Positions 1 through 10,533 of a DNA stretch of 64,000 bases are shown here, in pieces. This DNA comes from Gossypium raimondii (taxonomy: Eukaryota > Streptophyta > Magnoliopsida > Malvales > Malvaceae). Made by a program: the position numbers and the translations under genes. The stretch covers positions 6,944,001 through 7,008,000 of the forward strand of contig NC_068567.1 in NCBI RefSeq assembly GCF_025698545.1, given 5' to 3'. The notes under the pieces were generated by a model that made no database searches, was not told the origin of the DNA, and was given only the letters and a program-made list of their open reading frames with translations. Positions within the stretch are counted from its first letter, which is position 1. Every line of letters begins with the position of its first letter.

Positions 1-99
1 GGCTGTTATAGAGAGAAACAAGAGGGAGGGTTTAGGGGGATGAAATATAATATTTGATTGTGGGTAGAAGGGGCCAAATTCTCTTTGATTGTAGGGTGA

Positions 100-135
100 A
101 GAGTGAGTGAAGACCTCATTTATAGACAGACCCTC
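100..135 (-). promoter_or_regulatory. Probable TATA box of a minus-strand gene beyond the left edge
   Basis: On the minus strand the sequence reads GTCTATAAATGAGG, a good plant TATA box (CTATAAAT, plus positions about 117-127). Downstream on that strand (positions 90 to 1) lies a pyrimidine-rich stretch with CCCTCCCTCTTG and CTCTCTA blocks, typical of a plant 5' leader. No start codon with a convincing reading frame is reached before the window ends. A gene running leftward out of the window is inferred, not seen. Confidence 0.35.
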
Positions 136-300
136 TTTGTATATTAGAATTTAGTAGTAGGTAGGTAAAATTTACTTTTGAAGGGGGATTTTCTTCTTTA
201 ATGCCGGGGAAAGAAAATAAAAAGCCTAAATTTATTCCCAAATTGGAATTTACAGTCTTTTTCCTTGTTTGTTTCTACCTCATTGGAATCATACACTCAG

Positions 301-904
301 CGGAGGCGAAGGAAAGGAGTGTATAATCATGTCGTGTAGGAGCACAAAGCAAACAAGAACAGGGAAAATCAATCCATCACACCCAAATTTGCCTACAAAG
401 AAAATAGTAAAAATGCTTCATCAACATATATACACAATACAATTGTACAACTCTTTCTCCTTCATTTATTTATCAAAATTTTAGATGTTATAAAGTGCAA
501 TTATTATGTACTTAAAACAAAATATTTAAATTGTATTTTAATAAAACTTACATATCTTTATTTTATAAAATGTAATTAATATATTTTATTAAAATAATAT
601 TTTAACTAAAATTGATCATGTTTATTTCACTTAGTATAGAAAGAATTAATTTAGTAAAAAATTACTTCATATTTTATGGTAAAATATTAGTTTTACAATA
701 AACTTAACTATTATAATCAAACATTGTCTATTTAGAGAGGATAAGTATATACCGATTTCTTTCTTGTTCACATGGATTGATTATAATATTTGTGTATCTT
801 ATTAACTCAAAATTAAATCATTCAAAAATAATAAGATATAGAGGTATTATAATTGTATATTTTAAAAATTATAAACTACTCATTGTCGTTTTTACATTTT
901 TTAA
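301..904. other. AT-rich spacer, no gene seen
   Basis: The stretch is strongly AT-rich with many short A/T runs. The open frame at 269-484 has no recognisable domain and no splice context. Nothing else could be supported here. Confidence 0.5.
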
Positions 905-1352
905 GGGTAAACTATAAAAATGGTCATTTTTGTTTGTCTCATATTATATTTTAATTACTTATATTTGAAATGCTATGTTTTAGTCATTTACATTATCGTT
1001 TTGTTGCAAAGTGGTCACTCTACTATTAAACTCCATTACCTCCCTAACGGTAGTCCTACATGGCAGTCCAAATAGATTTTAAATGTCAACTTGGATGTTC
1101 AGTTGCTGGGATGAAAATAGGTTTTTAATTAAATAAATTTAATTTGGATTGCCACGTAGGATATCCAAGTTAGCATTTAAAATCCATTTGGACTGCAACG
1201 TAGGACCGCTATTAGGGAGGTAACAAAACTTAACGGTAGAGTGACCACTTCGTAACAAAACAATAACATAAATGACTAAAACATAACATTTCAAACATAA
1301 GTGACTAAAATATAATTCAAGGCAAACAAAAGTGACTATTTTTGTAGTTCAC
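905..1352. mobile_element. Mutator-like MITE with long terminal inverted repeats
   Basis: The left end reads GGGTAAACTATAAAAATGG and the right end is its imperfect reverse complement, ending near TTTTTGTAGTTCAC. The two arms stay complementary for about 200 bases, through GTGACCACTT, ACGTAGGA and TTAACGGTAGAGTG, so the element is almost entirely a fold-back. The flanks are poly-T rich (ATTTTTTAA on the left, ATTTTTTTAA on the right), which fits a 9-10 bp target duplication but is too simple to be decisive. It belongs to the same family as the elements at 42911-44432 and 55729-56444. No coding capacity was seen. Confidence 0.75.
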
Positions 1353-1664
1353 ATTTTTTTAAAAATAAAAATATAAGTTTAGGATTATTCTGTAAAAAAA
1401 AATCATATACTAGTTTATTACATTGTATGCTGCTTCTATTTATTGTTGCATATTTTATGTAAGAAAAAAGAAAAGAAATACTATTATTAAATTACCGATA
1501 TTTTCAGATTATTACTTATAATTTTTTTATCAAATTATATATGAAAGAGATTAACTGAAAAGAAATAAAGTTAAATTTAAATTTAAAAGCTAATGTTCCA
1601 AACGAAAATATTAACATGTGTGGAAATAAAACGAGTAGGGTTTAAAAAGAATATATAATTTCTA
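1353..1664. other. AT-rich spacer
   Basis: Only A/T runs and short low-complexity stretches are visible between the MITE and the SINE-like sequence. Confidence 0.5.
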
Positions 1665-1790
1665 ATTGTGTCTTAGTTCGATTGGTATAAGGTTGTGGGT
1701 TCGAGTTCGTTGAAGCGCATTATCCTCTTATTTAAGGGTTGGAGAGAGGGCTATAGGTAGTTCTAGATATTATATAAAAAAAGTAGATAT
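1665..1790 (+). mobile_element. tRNA-derived SINE (plus orientation)
   Basis: A Pol III type promoter is visible: an A-box-like TTAGTTCGATTGGTA and a B-box-like GGGTTCGAGTTC about 30 bases later. These are followed by a GGGTTGGAGAGAGG segment and an A-rich tail near 1780. A related truncated copy occurs at 9135-9245. Boundaries are approximate and no clear target duplication was found. Confidence 0.55.
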
Positions 1791-1896
1791 GACAAGAGGT
1801 GGGCAATGCCCTAACAACAACGCGATTAGCGCAATTTAAACCCAAGCCACATTTAAGGCAATACACACTCTGACCATTAGGTCACGACACGATGTT
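1791..1896 (-). mobile_element. Second tRNA-derived SINE fragment, opposite orientation
   Basis: On the minus strand the sequence contains TGACCTAATGGTCAGAGTG (A-box region) and TGGCTTGGGTTTAAATTG (degenerate B box), then GCGATT...GTTGTTAGGGCATTGCCC. That tRNA-like head and body arrangement is typical of plant SINEs. It directly abuts the plus-strand SINE tail to tail. Confidence 0.5.
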
Positions 1897-2629
1897 CTAA
1901 TTAATAATTTAATTCCTTCAACATCTTTGAGGTATGGCCCGAAAAAATATAATTTAAAATAATTATTACAGGAAATAATTGAAAATTTGCAAAATATAGG
2001 AAAAGGAATTGTGCAACTGGATACAAGAAGAATATACTGAAACTCCAATTCACTAAAGCTACATATATTACATTAATTATTCATTAACTTACAATATATA
2101 CTACATAAAAATTATATATAATTTTAAATTTAATCATTTTATTTTATAAAATTATAATAATTATATTTGTTCCTAAACAGAATTTTCTAGCTTAATTTGT
2201 TTTTCAAGTGTGACCATTTAATTATAATAAATTATTCTGGGTTTTAAAAGAATGGATTGCCCTTGTTAAGTTGTAAATTTTGACACATCACAATGGTGAG
2301 ATTTTGTTTAATAAAGCCTGTACATAAGTTTTATATTATTTTTAAAAATAATATAAACTATTAAAGGATGTTGTATGTTTTGAAATAAGTTTATAATATT
2401 TTTCCCAACATTTAAATAAAATAAACAGTTACATAATCATCATGAATCATATATAAAATATAAAAAAAAACATTTAAATAAACTAAAACCAAATTAACAA
2501 CTATGGTAGGCACTAGGAAGGATGTAATCGTAAATTTTTAAATTAAAGGTGGTCTTAAAGTCTTATTCTCAAAGTATAAGCCATTCAATTCAAGCACGTG
2601 AAACATGTGCTTTTAAAAAAATATAAAGA
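1897..2629. other. AT-rich spacer upstream of the tRNA gene
   Basis: No gene was seen. The T run at 2613-2619 (read on the minus strand) lies just after the tRNA-His gene and could serve as its Pol III terminator. Confidence 0.45.
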
Positions 2630-2701
2630 TGTGGCTGCTGGGATTCGAGCCCAGGTCTCCACGGCCACAACGTGGAATTCTTACCACTAAACTACAGCCA
2701 C
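2630..2701 (-). tRNA. tRNA-His (GTG), nuclear type
   Basis: The minus strand folds into a full cloverleaf. A seven-pair acceptor stem (GTGGCTG with CAGCCAC) closes the molecule, and A at plus position 2630 is the discriminator base. The D arm contains TAGTTTAGTGGTA, and the anticodon stem CCACG/CGTGG encloses loop TTGTGGC with anticodon GTG. The T arm contains GGGCTCGAATCCC. The A and B boxes are intact and there is no intron. The extra G at position -1 of mature tRNA-His is not encoded (the template gives T), as expected for eukaryotes. The sequence is unlike the plastid trnH, so it is a nuclear gene. Confidence 0.96.
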
Positions 2702-3078
2702 ATGCTTGGTAATTGTTATATATTAAGTTAATTATAGATTAACTTTTGAATCTTGTTTTTGTGATGCTAAGCTGGTATATAGTTCAACCCAAACTTCCAA
2801 TTTAATCTTTTATTCCTGATGGCTGCCATCGATTGCAAAAGTACTGTTCAATAACACAGCTCAAACCGTTGTCTTTGGCCCAGGAAAATACTGTACTGTT
2901 CCAAGAAGAACTAATTTTAACCAAAGCACAACTATAATTTAAAATATTAGCTTAAAACATTTACCTAATACAAATTATTATAATTAAGCTCAAGGTGATA
3001 CAGCCATAACATATATGTTTTCTGCCTTGTTATTCATATATATACTTGACATGGGTATTGCTAAGACCATAAAAGTGA
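2702..3078. other. Spacer between tRNA-His and the small 3079-3483 gene
   Basis: The stretch is AT-rich, contains no supported gene, and probably includes the 3' untranslated region of the minus-strand gene that ends at 3079. Confidence 0.45.
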
Positions 3079-3483
3079 CTAGTAGGGAGGGCGGCAAGGA
3101 ACTGGAAAAGTGGGTTGATGGTGATACTGAAACTGTGGTGACGGAGGCGGAGGCGGAGGCGGAGCGGGAGGATAACTGTAAAACTCATAGGGTGTTGATG
3201 ATCCAACAGGGTGTCCACATCTAGAACAATGTGGTTTGCTCTTGCTCTTTCTCTTGCACTTACACTTGCCAGGGTGGCTGCTGCTGCCGCATGTGGCTCC
3301 GTTTTCTAAATGGTGTTTCTGAGTGACCACGTTGTGAACCCCTCTAGCGGCTCCTTGGATAGCGCCTTCAATGGCAGCCAAAGGATAAACCAGGCACCGA
3401 TCAGCTGCCCGGTGCAGCTCATCGATTCCGTGTTCTACTGAATCACTCACATGATTCCTCACCTGCTGTTGGTTCCTCCTCAT
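3079..3483 (-). CDS. Small basic protein with Cys-rich middle and poly-proline tail, unknown function
   Basis: I do not recognise a characterised family. The frame encodes 134 residues from an ATG at 3483 in good context (GCGATGAGG). The open frame extends further upstream only through a TTG, so I reject a longer start. Residues 1-58 look helical and contain EHGIDELHRAADRCL and a small-residue stretch AIEGAIQGAARGV. Residues 65-90 hold Cys65, Cys74, Cys76, Cys86 and Cys89 in a Lys-rich, possibly metal-binding segment (KCKCKRKSKSK, CSRC). Residues 105-115 are nearly all proline, followed by a His/Pro/Tyr-rich tail. There is no signal peptide or membrane segment. A TATA-like TTTATAAG lies about 65-75 bases upstream. 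It may be a single-exon plant-specific gene; expression is not shown by the sequence. Confidence 0.6.
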   Translation of the reverse strand: MRRNQQQVRNHVSDSVEHGIDELHRAADRCLVYPLAAIEGAIQGAARGVHNVVTQKHHLENGATCGSSSHPGKCKCKRKSKSKPHCSRCGHPVGSSTPYEFYSYPPAPPPPPPPSPQFQYHHQPTFPVPCRPPY

Positions 3484-4240
3484 CGCCTCAATCGGCTTTT
3501 CTTTGTTTTCTCTTTGCTTTTGGCCAGACTTATCCACCACCTTCCTACTTATAAACAAATATATGAATTTTCAAGGATCCTTTAAAAATTTTGAAAAAAC
3601 TGAATATGTTCGATGCCTACTCATTTCCGAAAAGTCTAATATGAAGAAAATACAGCAATAGGAATAAAGTTAATGGCTGAAACTTAAAAGTAAAGCTATA
3701 TATACATATATATATTCCTTATCAACAATTTCTGACGGTGTAGAGTTGATATTCTTGAGTGACAGCATCGTCATCCAACTTCGTCAGCGAATTAAGGGCT
3801 ACCATTTGTAAATTCATTGATATTACTGTTCTTTGATCTTCTGCATGAAGCTTTAAAGGTGCCAAGATATTTAATTAATGATTTGATAAGTTTTTTTGTC
3901 CTAAGCATAAATGATTTTATGTTATCCTGATTTCGATGTATATTTAGAAGATCATATTTCATGATTTATGATGAATTAAAGTAATAATTGGATAGATGCA
4001 GGTGAATAAGAATACCAAGACCATATTGAGGAGGAACCACCCAACGAATACAAGCAGGAAATATCTTTCTAGGATAGTACTATCTATATCTAATACAAGT
4101 AAGTAGAGATAACCTAAAGGTATGCAAGCAATTTTGAATAAATGTGGTTGATGCTAACCTTATTTCATGGTTTAGTACACTTCATACTGAAACCTTTCTT
4201 CCTTAATCTATAATCTCCCTTCACTCCACATTCTTCTTTT
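3484..4240. other. Promoter side of the small gene, then unassigned spacer
   Basis: The TATA-like element TTTATAAG (minus strand, around 3549-3556) belongs to the 3079-3483 gene. The remainder shows no convincing reading frame or repeat structure. Confidence 0.4.
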
Positions 4241-5660
4241 TTCTCTTGTGTTGCTTTGGGTTCAGTGTATTTGGAGCTAATTAACCAATTATGCAGTTTG
4301 TTCCAATTGGTGCTTTCATTGCTCTATCATGACCGATGGTACTTGTTTAATAAAATTAAGACTAAATTGCAGGACATCATTCAGATTATAATGGCAGCTT
4401 TCTATTTGAAGGGAACGCTCCATGGTATCTTTAGATGCAGCAACTCTCGTGTTGGTAAAATTTCACCGAACTGATGATTGAGCTGTTTAAGTTTACTGAT
4501 CTGAAGGCACGGCAGGGCTTATTGGCATTAACATCACAAACATCTACAAGAGAAAAATATCGAAATCGTTTTGGGACTTTGTCCAATTAAACTACTGGAT
4601 TACCATTGTCATTCTTGGTGGACTACATTTCATGATTAGGAGTTGAGATTAAGAATGAGGGATTATCCTTTAAGCCTATTAGTGCGAACCATGCAAAATG
4701 CCTAGCTTGTTTACAGGAGACTAAGTTTAGCTAAGAGTGGTCAATTACTAGAGAGCATGGGATCTGTGGATCTTTAAGTTGATTAGACCATCCTTTCTAC
4801 CACCTCCCTTTTGGGGATACATCTAAACCCAACCCCAAAACAAATACTCTAAGAAATTTAACTTGTCGTTTGATCCAAACGAAAGCGCAATAAAAGAACG
4901 AACAACCCCTAATAAGGTAATCATTGAGGAGAAAAAAATTGAGATTGAACTTCCACTTAAAAATTAAACGACAAGTTGATGATGAAAAAGAAAAAAGGAT
5001 ACCAACAAATTTAAATTCTATCAACAAGTTTAAATTTGACTTGAAGATGTGATGAAAACAATCTTTTTGAACACATGGCGAACATTACAAATTCCTTGTA
5101 GTCTTTTAACAATCCAAACTACAATGAATGACATTTTCAAGCAATACTTGCATAAATTTGTACTTGTATTTTTCGACTTTATCCTAATGCATAATTGTTC
5201 CTTATCTAATCATCTCAAAATACATACGTGTTATTCTTGAGACATTAAATGAGAATAAAGTAGTAGCGAAGGAGAGTAAATGCATTTTTGGGTGAAGTAG
5301 AATTAAGTGCTTGGGTTATATTGTCTCTATGGGTTGCAAGTAGATCCCTCCAAGATTGAAGTTATCCTAAAGTGGTCGATGCCCCCACAATCTCAAGGAA
5401 GTTAGGGGGTTCTTGGGTATAGTAGGGTATTAAAGTGTTCTATTAATGGATTTGCTAAAACTGCATCTCCTCTGTCAGACTTGTTGAAGAAAGAAAAACT
5501 TCGCACAAGATGCTTTTGAACAATTAAAGATAACCTTAAGTAATGCTTTCATCCTTGCCTTACTGGGTTTTTCAAGGGCTTTTGTAATAGATATGATGCA
5601 TCTTGAACTGGTATCGACTTTTATCCCAGTAGTCGGTAAGGATGGGAGGTACTATTGGAT
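4241..5660 (+). pseudogene. Decayed Ty3/gypsy retrotransposon remnant
   Basis: Translating 5280-5640 in shifting plus-strand frames gives pieces typical of gypsy reverse transcriptase and RNase H: LGYIVS, VDPSKIEVI-like, EVRGFLG, INGFAKTASPLSDLLKK and FEQLK. Frameshifts and stops separate every piece. The segment around 4295-4330 resembles the leader region before gypsy gag, but this is weak. No LTR pair was found, so the limits are only approximate. Confidence 0.5.
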
Positions 5661-6307
5661 CATATTCAATCACTAAAACATTTTTATAAAATCATTAAAT
5701 GAAGTTTAGGATTAGAAATTTAATAAATCATTTAAAAGTGATTTGGGGATGATCGGAAGTGTTCGGGACTCAAAACAGATCTCAGAAAATCAAAACAACT
5801 TGAAACAGTGCAGTGGCCTGAGCCAAGACTTGGTATCGGTACGTGTAGGGAGAAGCACCAATACTTCTCTTTGGCACAGTAGATTTTAGCTAATCAATTG
5901 CAGAATGTGGTTGGACGTTGATATTTGATTTCCGTTCATATTCAAATAAACAGAATATTCTCCCATCTGGCAACAATAATAGTATCCAACACTAAAATCT
6001 TTATCTTCCAGTAGCTTCTCATTTACTCCATCTCCATAGTTTTATATATACCTCAAAATTATTTTTTTTTAAATTTTATGAAAAATCGAAAGCTAAAAAA
6101 TTTGAAACTGCAAAAGCATAGAACTTGTTTTTCCATTAATAATGAATACTGAAAGATATCAAATAAGATATCCTTAAGCAAAAAGACTATGAAACAGAAC
6201 TGTTATACCATCACATTCACTGCTGCTGCTGATGATGATCATGCTATAGAGACTTTCATAATTCAACAGTTGAATGGAAGCATCAAAGATTAAAAGACTG
6301 GTAATAT
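5661..6307. other. Spacer and probable 3' UTR of the GRAS gene
   Basis: No gene was seen on the plus strand. The 150-250 bases next to 6308 are expected to be the 3' untranslated region of the minus-strand GRAS gene. Confidence 0.4.
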
Positions 6308-8134
6308 TTAGACATTGGCTTCTAGAAATTTCCAAACTGAAATCGAATGCATCGGCGTTCCCTTCCAACCGACGAGCAAGCATTTTCCGTTCATATCGAG
6401 TGTACAACAAGTCCCACACGCAAAAGTTTTGAGAATAAGGTCTGCTTGGTACTTGGATGACATGCTTAATTCGGCCTCCTCCATCCCGTACCGGACGAAA
6501 AACGCCCTCCAAACATCGAACTTCACGTTCCGGACCTTCCTGTCGGTGCCTTCAGCCGCTACCATGTTCCGAATTCCATCACCAAAGAACACTGATTCTA
6601 AGATCTCTCTGTTCTTACTATCCTGTTCCATGCAAGTAGCTATGCAATCAAAGTATGCACTGAAGTAAAACAGGACTTCGATGAAACGGTTCACGAAGAT
6701 CGGTGAGTTATGGTTGGCTTCGACTTCGGTTACCACCATTAAACAAGGATTCATAACCCTGAGTACCTTCATTATATTTTCGATCCGGTTCGGCGTCGCA
6801 AGCATGCTCCGGAAAGCAAACGCGGCGTAGGCAACTATGGTTTCTTCAGCATCAAGTTCAAAGAAATCTTCTTTAAGATCTAACATATCTGAGACCATAA
6901 CAACCTTAAAAGCAAAAGGTACTCCCAAACTCTGAGCAAAACTCGAGAGCCTCTTACCGGTACCATCAATTAAATCCTTTGCTTCGGTTGCAACCGCGGT
7001 TATTTTCAAGAGCTCGAGACGATATTCGTGTTGTCGAGATGCAAGAGCTTGGATTAAGATGGTCCATTGAATACCATTTTTTATTGCAAGATCAATTATG
7101 TGAACCTTATTGGCCTCAGCAACATTTTCCACAATGGCTTGGATCCCTGCAAATTGTGAAACCTGACCAAAAGGGAAAGCTCCATGGCATGCCAATACAG
7201 TAGGGTTCAAGGCTATCATATCCGTGTCGAAATTACACAAAGGTTTCCATTTTAAACTCTTCGATGAACTTCTTCCGGTCTCTCTTTCGATCTTCTCTCG
7301 AAGGGCTTCGGAGAAATAATAGACCACACGCTGAACCGGATTTCCGGTTTTCGATGACATGTAGTCACATTGTTTCAGCAATCTGCTTGCACTTTCATAT
7401 TGTTGGTACCCTACTTTCTCTGCAGCAGCAAGAAGGAGCGCCGCAAGCTCGATATCTCTCGTCTCCCGATCCGAAAATCCCGAAAAAGAAAGACTAAAAG
7501 GATGATCAACCCCAGAGATTCCATCAATAGTTTGGCCACATGACTTGAGAAACATCTCACCAGCAACCCTCATGACTTCTTCGGTCGAAAGCTTTCGGTC
7601 TTCGTCCTGAGTGTCGGATACGGTTATGTCATCATCGGTTTTCCTTTCCCCATTCAACCGTTTGAATCCATTGCCATAGTTGTTTAGCAGTCCAAGAGAA
7701 GATAAACCAGGGTACTGTTTTCCCTTCTTTGCCTCACCAATATCTTCATAAACTCCATTGTTGATCCCACCAAGCTCTGCAATTTCATCGAAACATGCTT
7801 GAATCAATGGAGATTGAGCATTGAAACTCACACCATTATGCAGACCATATTCTATAAAACTTTGTTGTTCTTGTTGCTGCTGCTGCTGCTGCTGATGATC
7901 TTGTTTGAAGAAACTGAAACCAGAGGCCTCCATTGATGCATCTCCATAGAATCCATAATCAGAAGGCAAGGAATCAATGCCACCAGTTTCACCCCAATCT
8001 TCAACACCATAAAAACCACCAGCTTTCCCTTTATTACCTCCATCAGAGCTCTCAAATTCATTATTAGAAGAACTCAACTTATCTGGAGCTCCATAAACAT
8101 TCAAGTCAACAAAAGAGAACACATCATTCCCCAT
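6308..8134 (-). CDS. GRAS family transcription factor, DELLA/RGL-like but without the DELLA motif
   Basis: This nuclear transcriptional regulator has 608 residues in one coding exon. The N-terminal ~220 residues are low-complexity and acidic with an eight-glutamine run (about residues 81-88, from a CAG/CTG repeat). From about residue 228 the GRAS domain is complete: LHRI (IELAALLLAAAEKVG), the VHIID motif (VHIIDLAIKNGIQW, 344-357), LHRII (LLKITAV), a PFYRE region around VTEVEANHNSPIFVNRF, and the C-terminal SAW motif (VGWKGTPMHSISVWKF). DELLA and TVHYNP motifs are absent, so gibberellin-triggered degradation as in true DELLAs is not predicted. The closest match I recall is plant proteins labelled DELLA RGL1-like. 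The ATG at 8134 sits in ACCATGG; the open frame reaches 8146 only through a TTG. A 5' UTR intron is likely: donor GTAAGATC just below 8650, acceptor CATTGCAG ending at 8141. Confidence 0.93.
   Translation of the reverse strand: MGNDVFSFVDLNVYGAPDKLSSSNNEFESSDGGNKGKAGGFYGVEDWGETGGIDSLPSDYGFYGDASMEASGFSFFKQDHQQQQQQQQEQQSFIEYGLHNGVSFNAQSPLIQACFDEIAELGGINNGVYEDIGEAKKGKQYPGLSSLGLLNNYGNGFKRLNGERKTDDDITVSDTQDEDRKLSTEEVMRVAGEMFLKSCGQTIDGISGVDHPFSLSFSGFSDRETRDIELAALLLAAAEKVGYQQYESASRLLKQCDYMSSKTGNPVQRVVYYFSEALREKIERETGRSSSKSLKWKPLCNFDTDMIALNPTVLACHGAFPFGQVSQFAGIQAIVENVAEANKVHIIDLAIKNGIQWTILIQALASRQHEYRLELLKITAVATEAKDLIDGTGKRLSSFAQSLGVPFAFKVVMVSDMLDLKEDFFELDAEETIVAYAAFAFRSMLATPNRIENIMKVLRVMNPCLMVVTEVEANHNSPIFVNRFIEVLFYFSAYFDCIATCMEQDSKNREILESVFFGDGIRNMVAAEGTDRKVRNVKFDVWRAFFVRYGMEEAELSMSSKYQADLILKTFACGTCCTLDMNGKCLLVGWKGTPMHSISVWKFLEANV
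7857..7902 (-). repeat. CAG/CTG trinucleotide repeat encoding polyglutamine
   Basis: The plus strand shows a run of CTG and TTG triplets, coding for eight consecutive Gln plus nearby Gln residues in the GRAS protein N-terminus. Such tracts often vary in length between accessions. Confidence 0.85.
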
Positions 8135-8649
8135 GGTAAACTGCAATGGAAAGTTGGAGAATCCACAAGGAAACTAATACAAAGTATTTCACCAATTTCA
8201 ACAATTTGTATATGTTGTTATATGATGTAACCGAGAAGATTTTCTTATTTTACAAGGAATATAATACTATATTGTTCTTTGAAAAAGTATAGCAATCTTA
8301 ATATATACATACTGATATTTTCAAAGTGTAACAAAGACATAACCTCTCTTCAATTCTTAAATTAAAAATAATACGTTTTAATATACTCGAATCCACGTTC
8401 TCACAATTTAAATGTGTGTTTAACATAAATTTTAGATATAAATATTGGAAAGGAGCAAACCAGGATTATTCAAATGCCTGATATCATATATTGTTGAGAA
8501 AGTAATGAATCAAACAATTGCGTGGTTAAAAAGACTAAAAGAGCATAGAATGGTAAATAAACAAGAAACAAAAGATCATTAAATGACAAACAGAAAAGTG
8601 CATATAACAATAATCAAACCTTGATAAAGACATGAAAGGGAGATCTTAC

Positions 8650-9134
8650 AATGCTGCCTGCAACAACGACTCGTACTTTGAGAATGACAGACAGGCAATT
8701 GACGTATGTTTTGTCCCTAATGGACATCTATTTACATTGCCATTATTTTTTTATGAATTTTTGGAGGAAAATCAACTTATTAGCTGACGCATCAACTTGG
8801 GTTTCTTCCCAATGAGGGTGGCTATGTCACAGTTCATCAAATTTTATAATTACAAAGCTCTAAAAGGATCTTTCTCTATGCATAATTGGTAATTCATTCA
8901 AGGATTTTCTCTAGGGATAATTGATTTTCTGAATGGAATAGTTTAAGCTATGTTTTTCAAACTAAGTTGTCGGGCATTGATATATATATATATGTTCGAT
9001 ATACGAGTCTTGAAAGTGATGAAAAAAATGACATAATTCATTACGTACCCTAATATTTTAAAAATAAATTCTTTATCTATAAACAATTAAAATTAGGTTT
9101 AGTTTTAGTTCAAATGACATATGTATTATTGTCA
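8650..9134. other. Upstream region of the GRAS gene
   Basis: Positions just above 8650 probably contain the non-coding first exon and promoter of the GRAS gene, inferred from the splice donor at 8649. No other gene is supported. Confidence 0.35.
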
Positions 9135-9245
9135 ATACAAGAGGACGTAAACTTGAGTGCACTGAAACTCAAAATCTTCCTATTTATAGATTGGAGGCTT
9201 ATAGGTAATTTTAGGCATTGTGTCAAAAAAGAATAGATATGGTCA
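9135..9245 (+). mobile_element. Truncated SINE copy, 3' part
   Basis: The segment GATTGGAGGCTTATAGGTA...TTTTAGGCATTGTGTC followed by an A-rich tail matches the 3' half of the SINE at 1665-1790. The tRNA-like promoter half is eroded. Confidence 0.4.
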
Positions 9246-9628
9246 TAACTCATGTTTTCTAAGTTTCAATTGAATTTTTTAAATAAAAAATTAATATCGA
9301 GTCAAATGTTCGAATGTATTGTTATATCATTTTAATTATTAAAAACTATTTATTTATTATTATATTTTAAATAAATTAATTTTATATCTGAATTTTTTAA
9401 TTAACTATTGAAACAAAAGATGTAATATTTTAAATAATTTCAATTTATTATGAGCTTTTTAGATTTAATCCTACCCAACTTTACGTCATAAATAATCCCA
9501 TTGAAGTAAAGCTTTTGGAAACTAGTCAAAGCCCTGGATTAATGGGTTTTTCATACAAAAATAGCTTAAGTATTTTAATGGGCCTTATTCTTACTTTCCA
9601 AGCCCAGCTTAATTATAATTTCAATTTA

Positions 9629-9943
9629 GGGTAAACTACACTAGTTCTCACCCAACTAAATTTCTTTTTTACTCGCTCAACTATAAAAAGTTATAAAATG
9701 ATTATCCAACTATTAATAATTTTTTTTCATCCAACTATCTTTGATTTTTGGGTGTTTTCATTTTTACGTTAGTCTGTTGGTGACCCCAAAAAACAAAATT
9801 GAATAGTTGGGTGACCATTTTTGTAATTTTTATAGTTGAGTGACCAAAAAAAAATTCACTAATAATTGGATAATCATTTTGTAACTTTTCATGGTTGGAT
9901 AACAAAAAATTACTAATTGAGTGACCAAAAAAGAAATTTACCC
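9629..9943. mobile_element. Mutator-like MITE (315 bp)
   Basis: The termini are GGGTAAACTAC and TTTACCC, and the arms carry repeated GTGACCAAAAA / CCAACTAT blocks that pair with each other. Flanking nonamers TTCAATTTA and TTCAAATCA agree at seven of nine positions, consistent with an aged 9-bp target duplication. It is non-coding. Confidence 0.6.
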
Positions 9944-10533
9944 TTCAAATCATTCTCCTCTCAGTTTCTTTCAATTTTGTATATTTACTTTACATAGCTT
10001 ACCAAATAGAGTTACGGTAGAGGTGACAGTGGTGGTGGTGGTGGTTCGATATTCGATCAGATAGTATTACAATGGTTGAAGACAGGCAATGTTCAAAGCA
10101 TATTCACTTTTCTATTATAGGCAAAATCTGTCGCTTTATGCCTGACATTGATGTTCAATGAAAAATTATTCATAGATATCGAGATATAATCTTCCGAAAA
10201 CCTTTCCAAAAGGAAAAAGTTCAAATATTGCATCCAACATACATCAAAATGTGAATAACATAGGGCATAGCCACATAACAAAATAGAGGAATGAAAAGAG
10301 AAATGGAGCTTTCATTACTGTGGTTAGAGGCATGAATACATTGTCCACAAACAAACAAGCCGTTGGAATGAGTACAATTACAAAAGTGAGCGAGCTTGGT
10401 TACTATGTAGGAGCTCGAGCTCAAGCTCGAACATTAGAAGTGAAAAATGACATGATCAATGGTCACCTTCGATTCTCATCTCACGAATGATATAACATTT
10501 CCGCATCAATCTGGGAAATCGAAAGAACTCATC
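9944..10533. other. Spacer and probable 3' UTR of the INO80B gene
   Basis: A short GGT repeat lies near 10030. The rest carries no supported gene on either strand; the side nearest 10534 should be 3' untranslated sequence. Confidence 0.4.

Noticed and set aside
3015-3224. Plus-strand frame with a TEAEAEAER repeat
   Set aside because: It is the antisense reading of the poly-proline codons of the minus-strand gene at 3079-3483.
6315-7497. Plus-strand frames of 60-117 codons opposite the GRAS gene
   Set aside because: They are shadows of the minus-strand GRAS coding sequence and translate to nothing recognisable.
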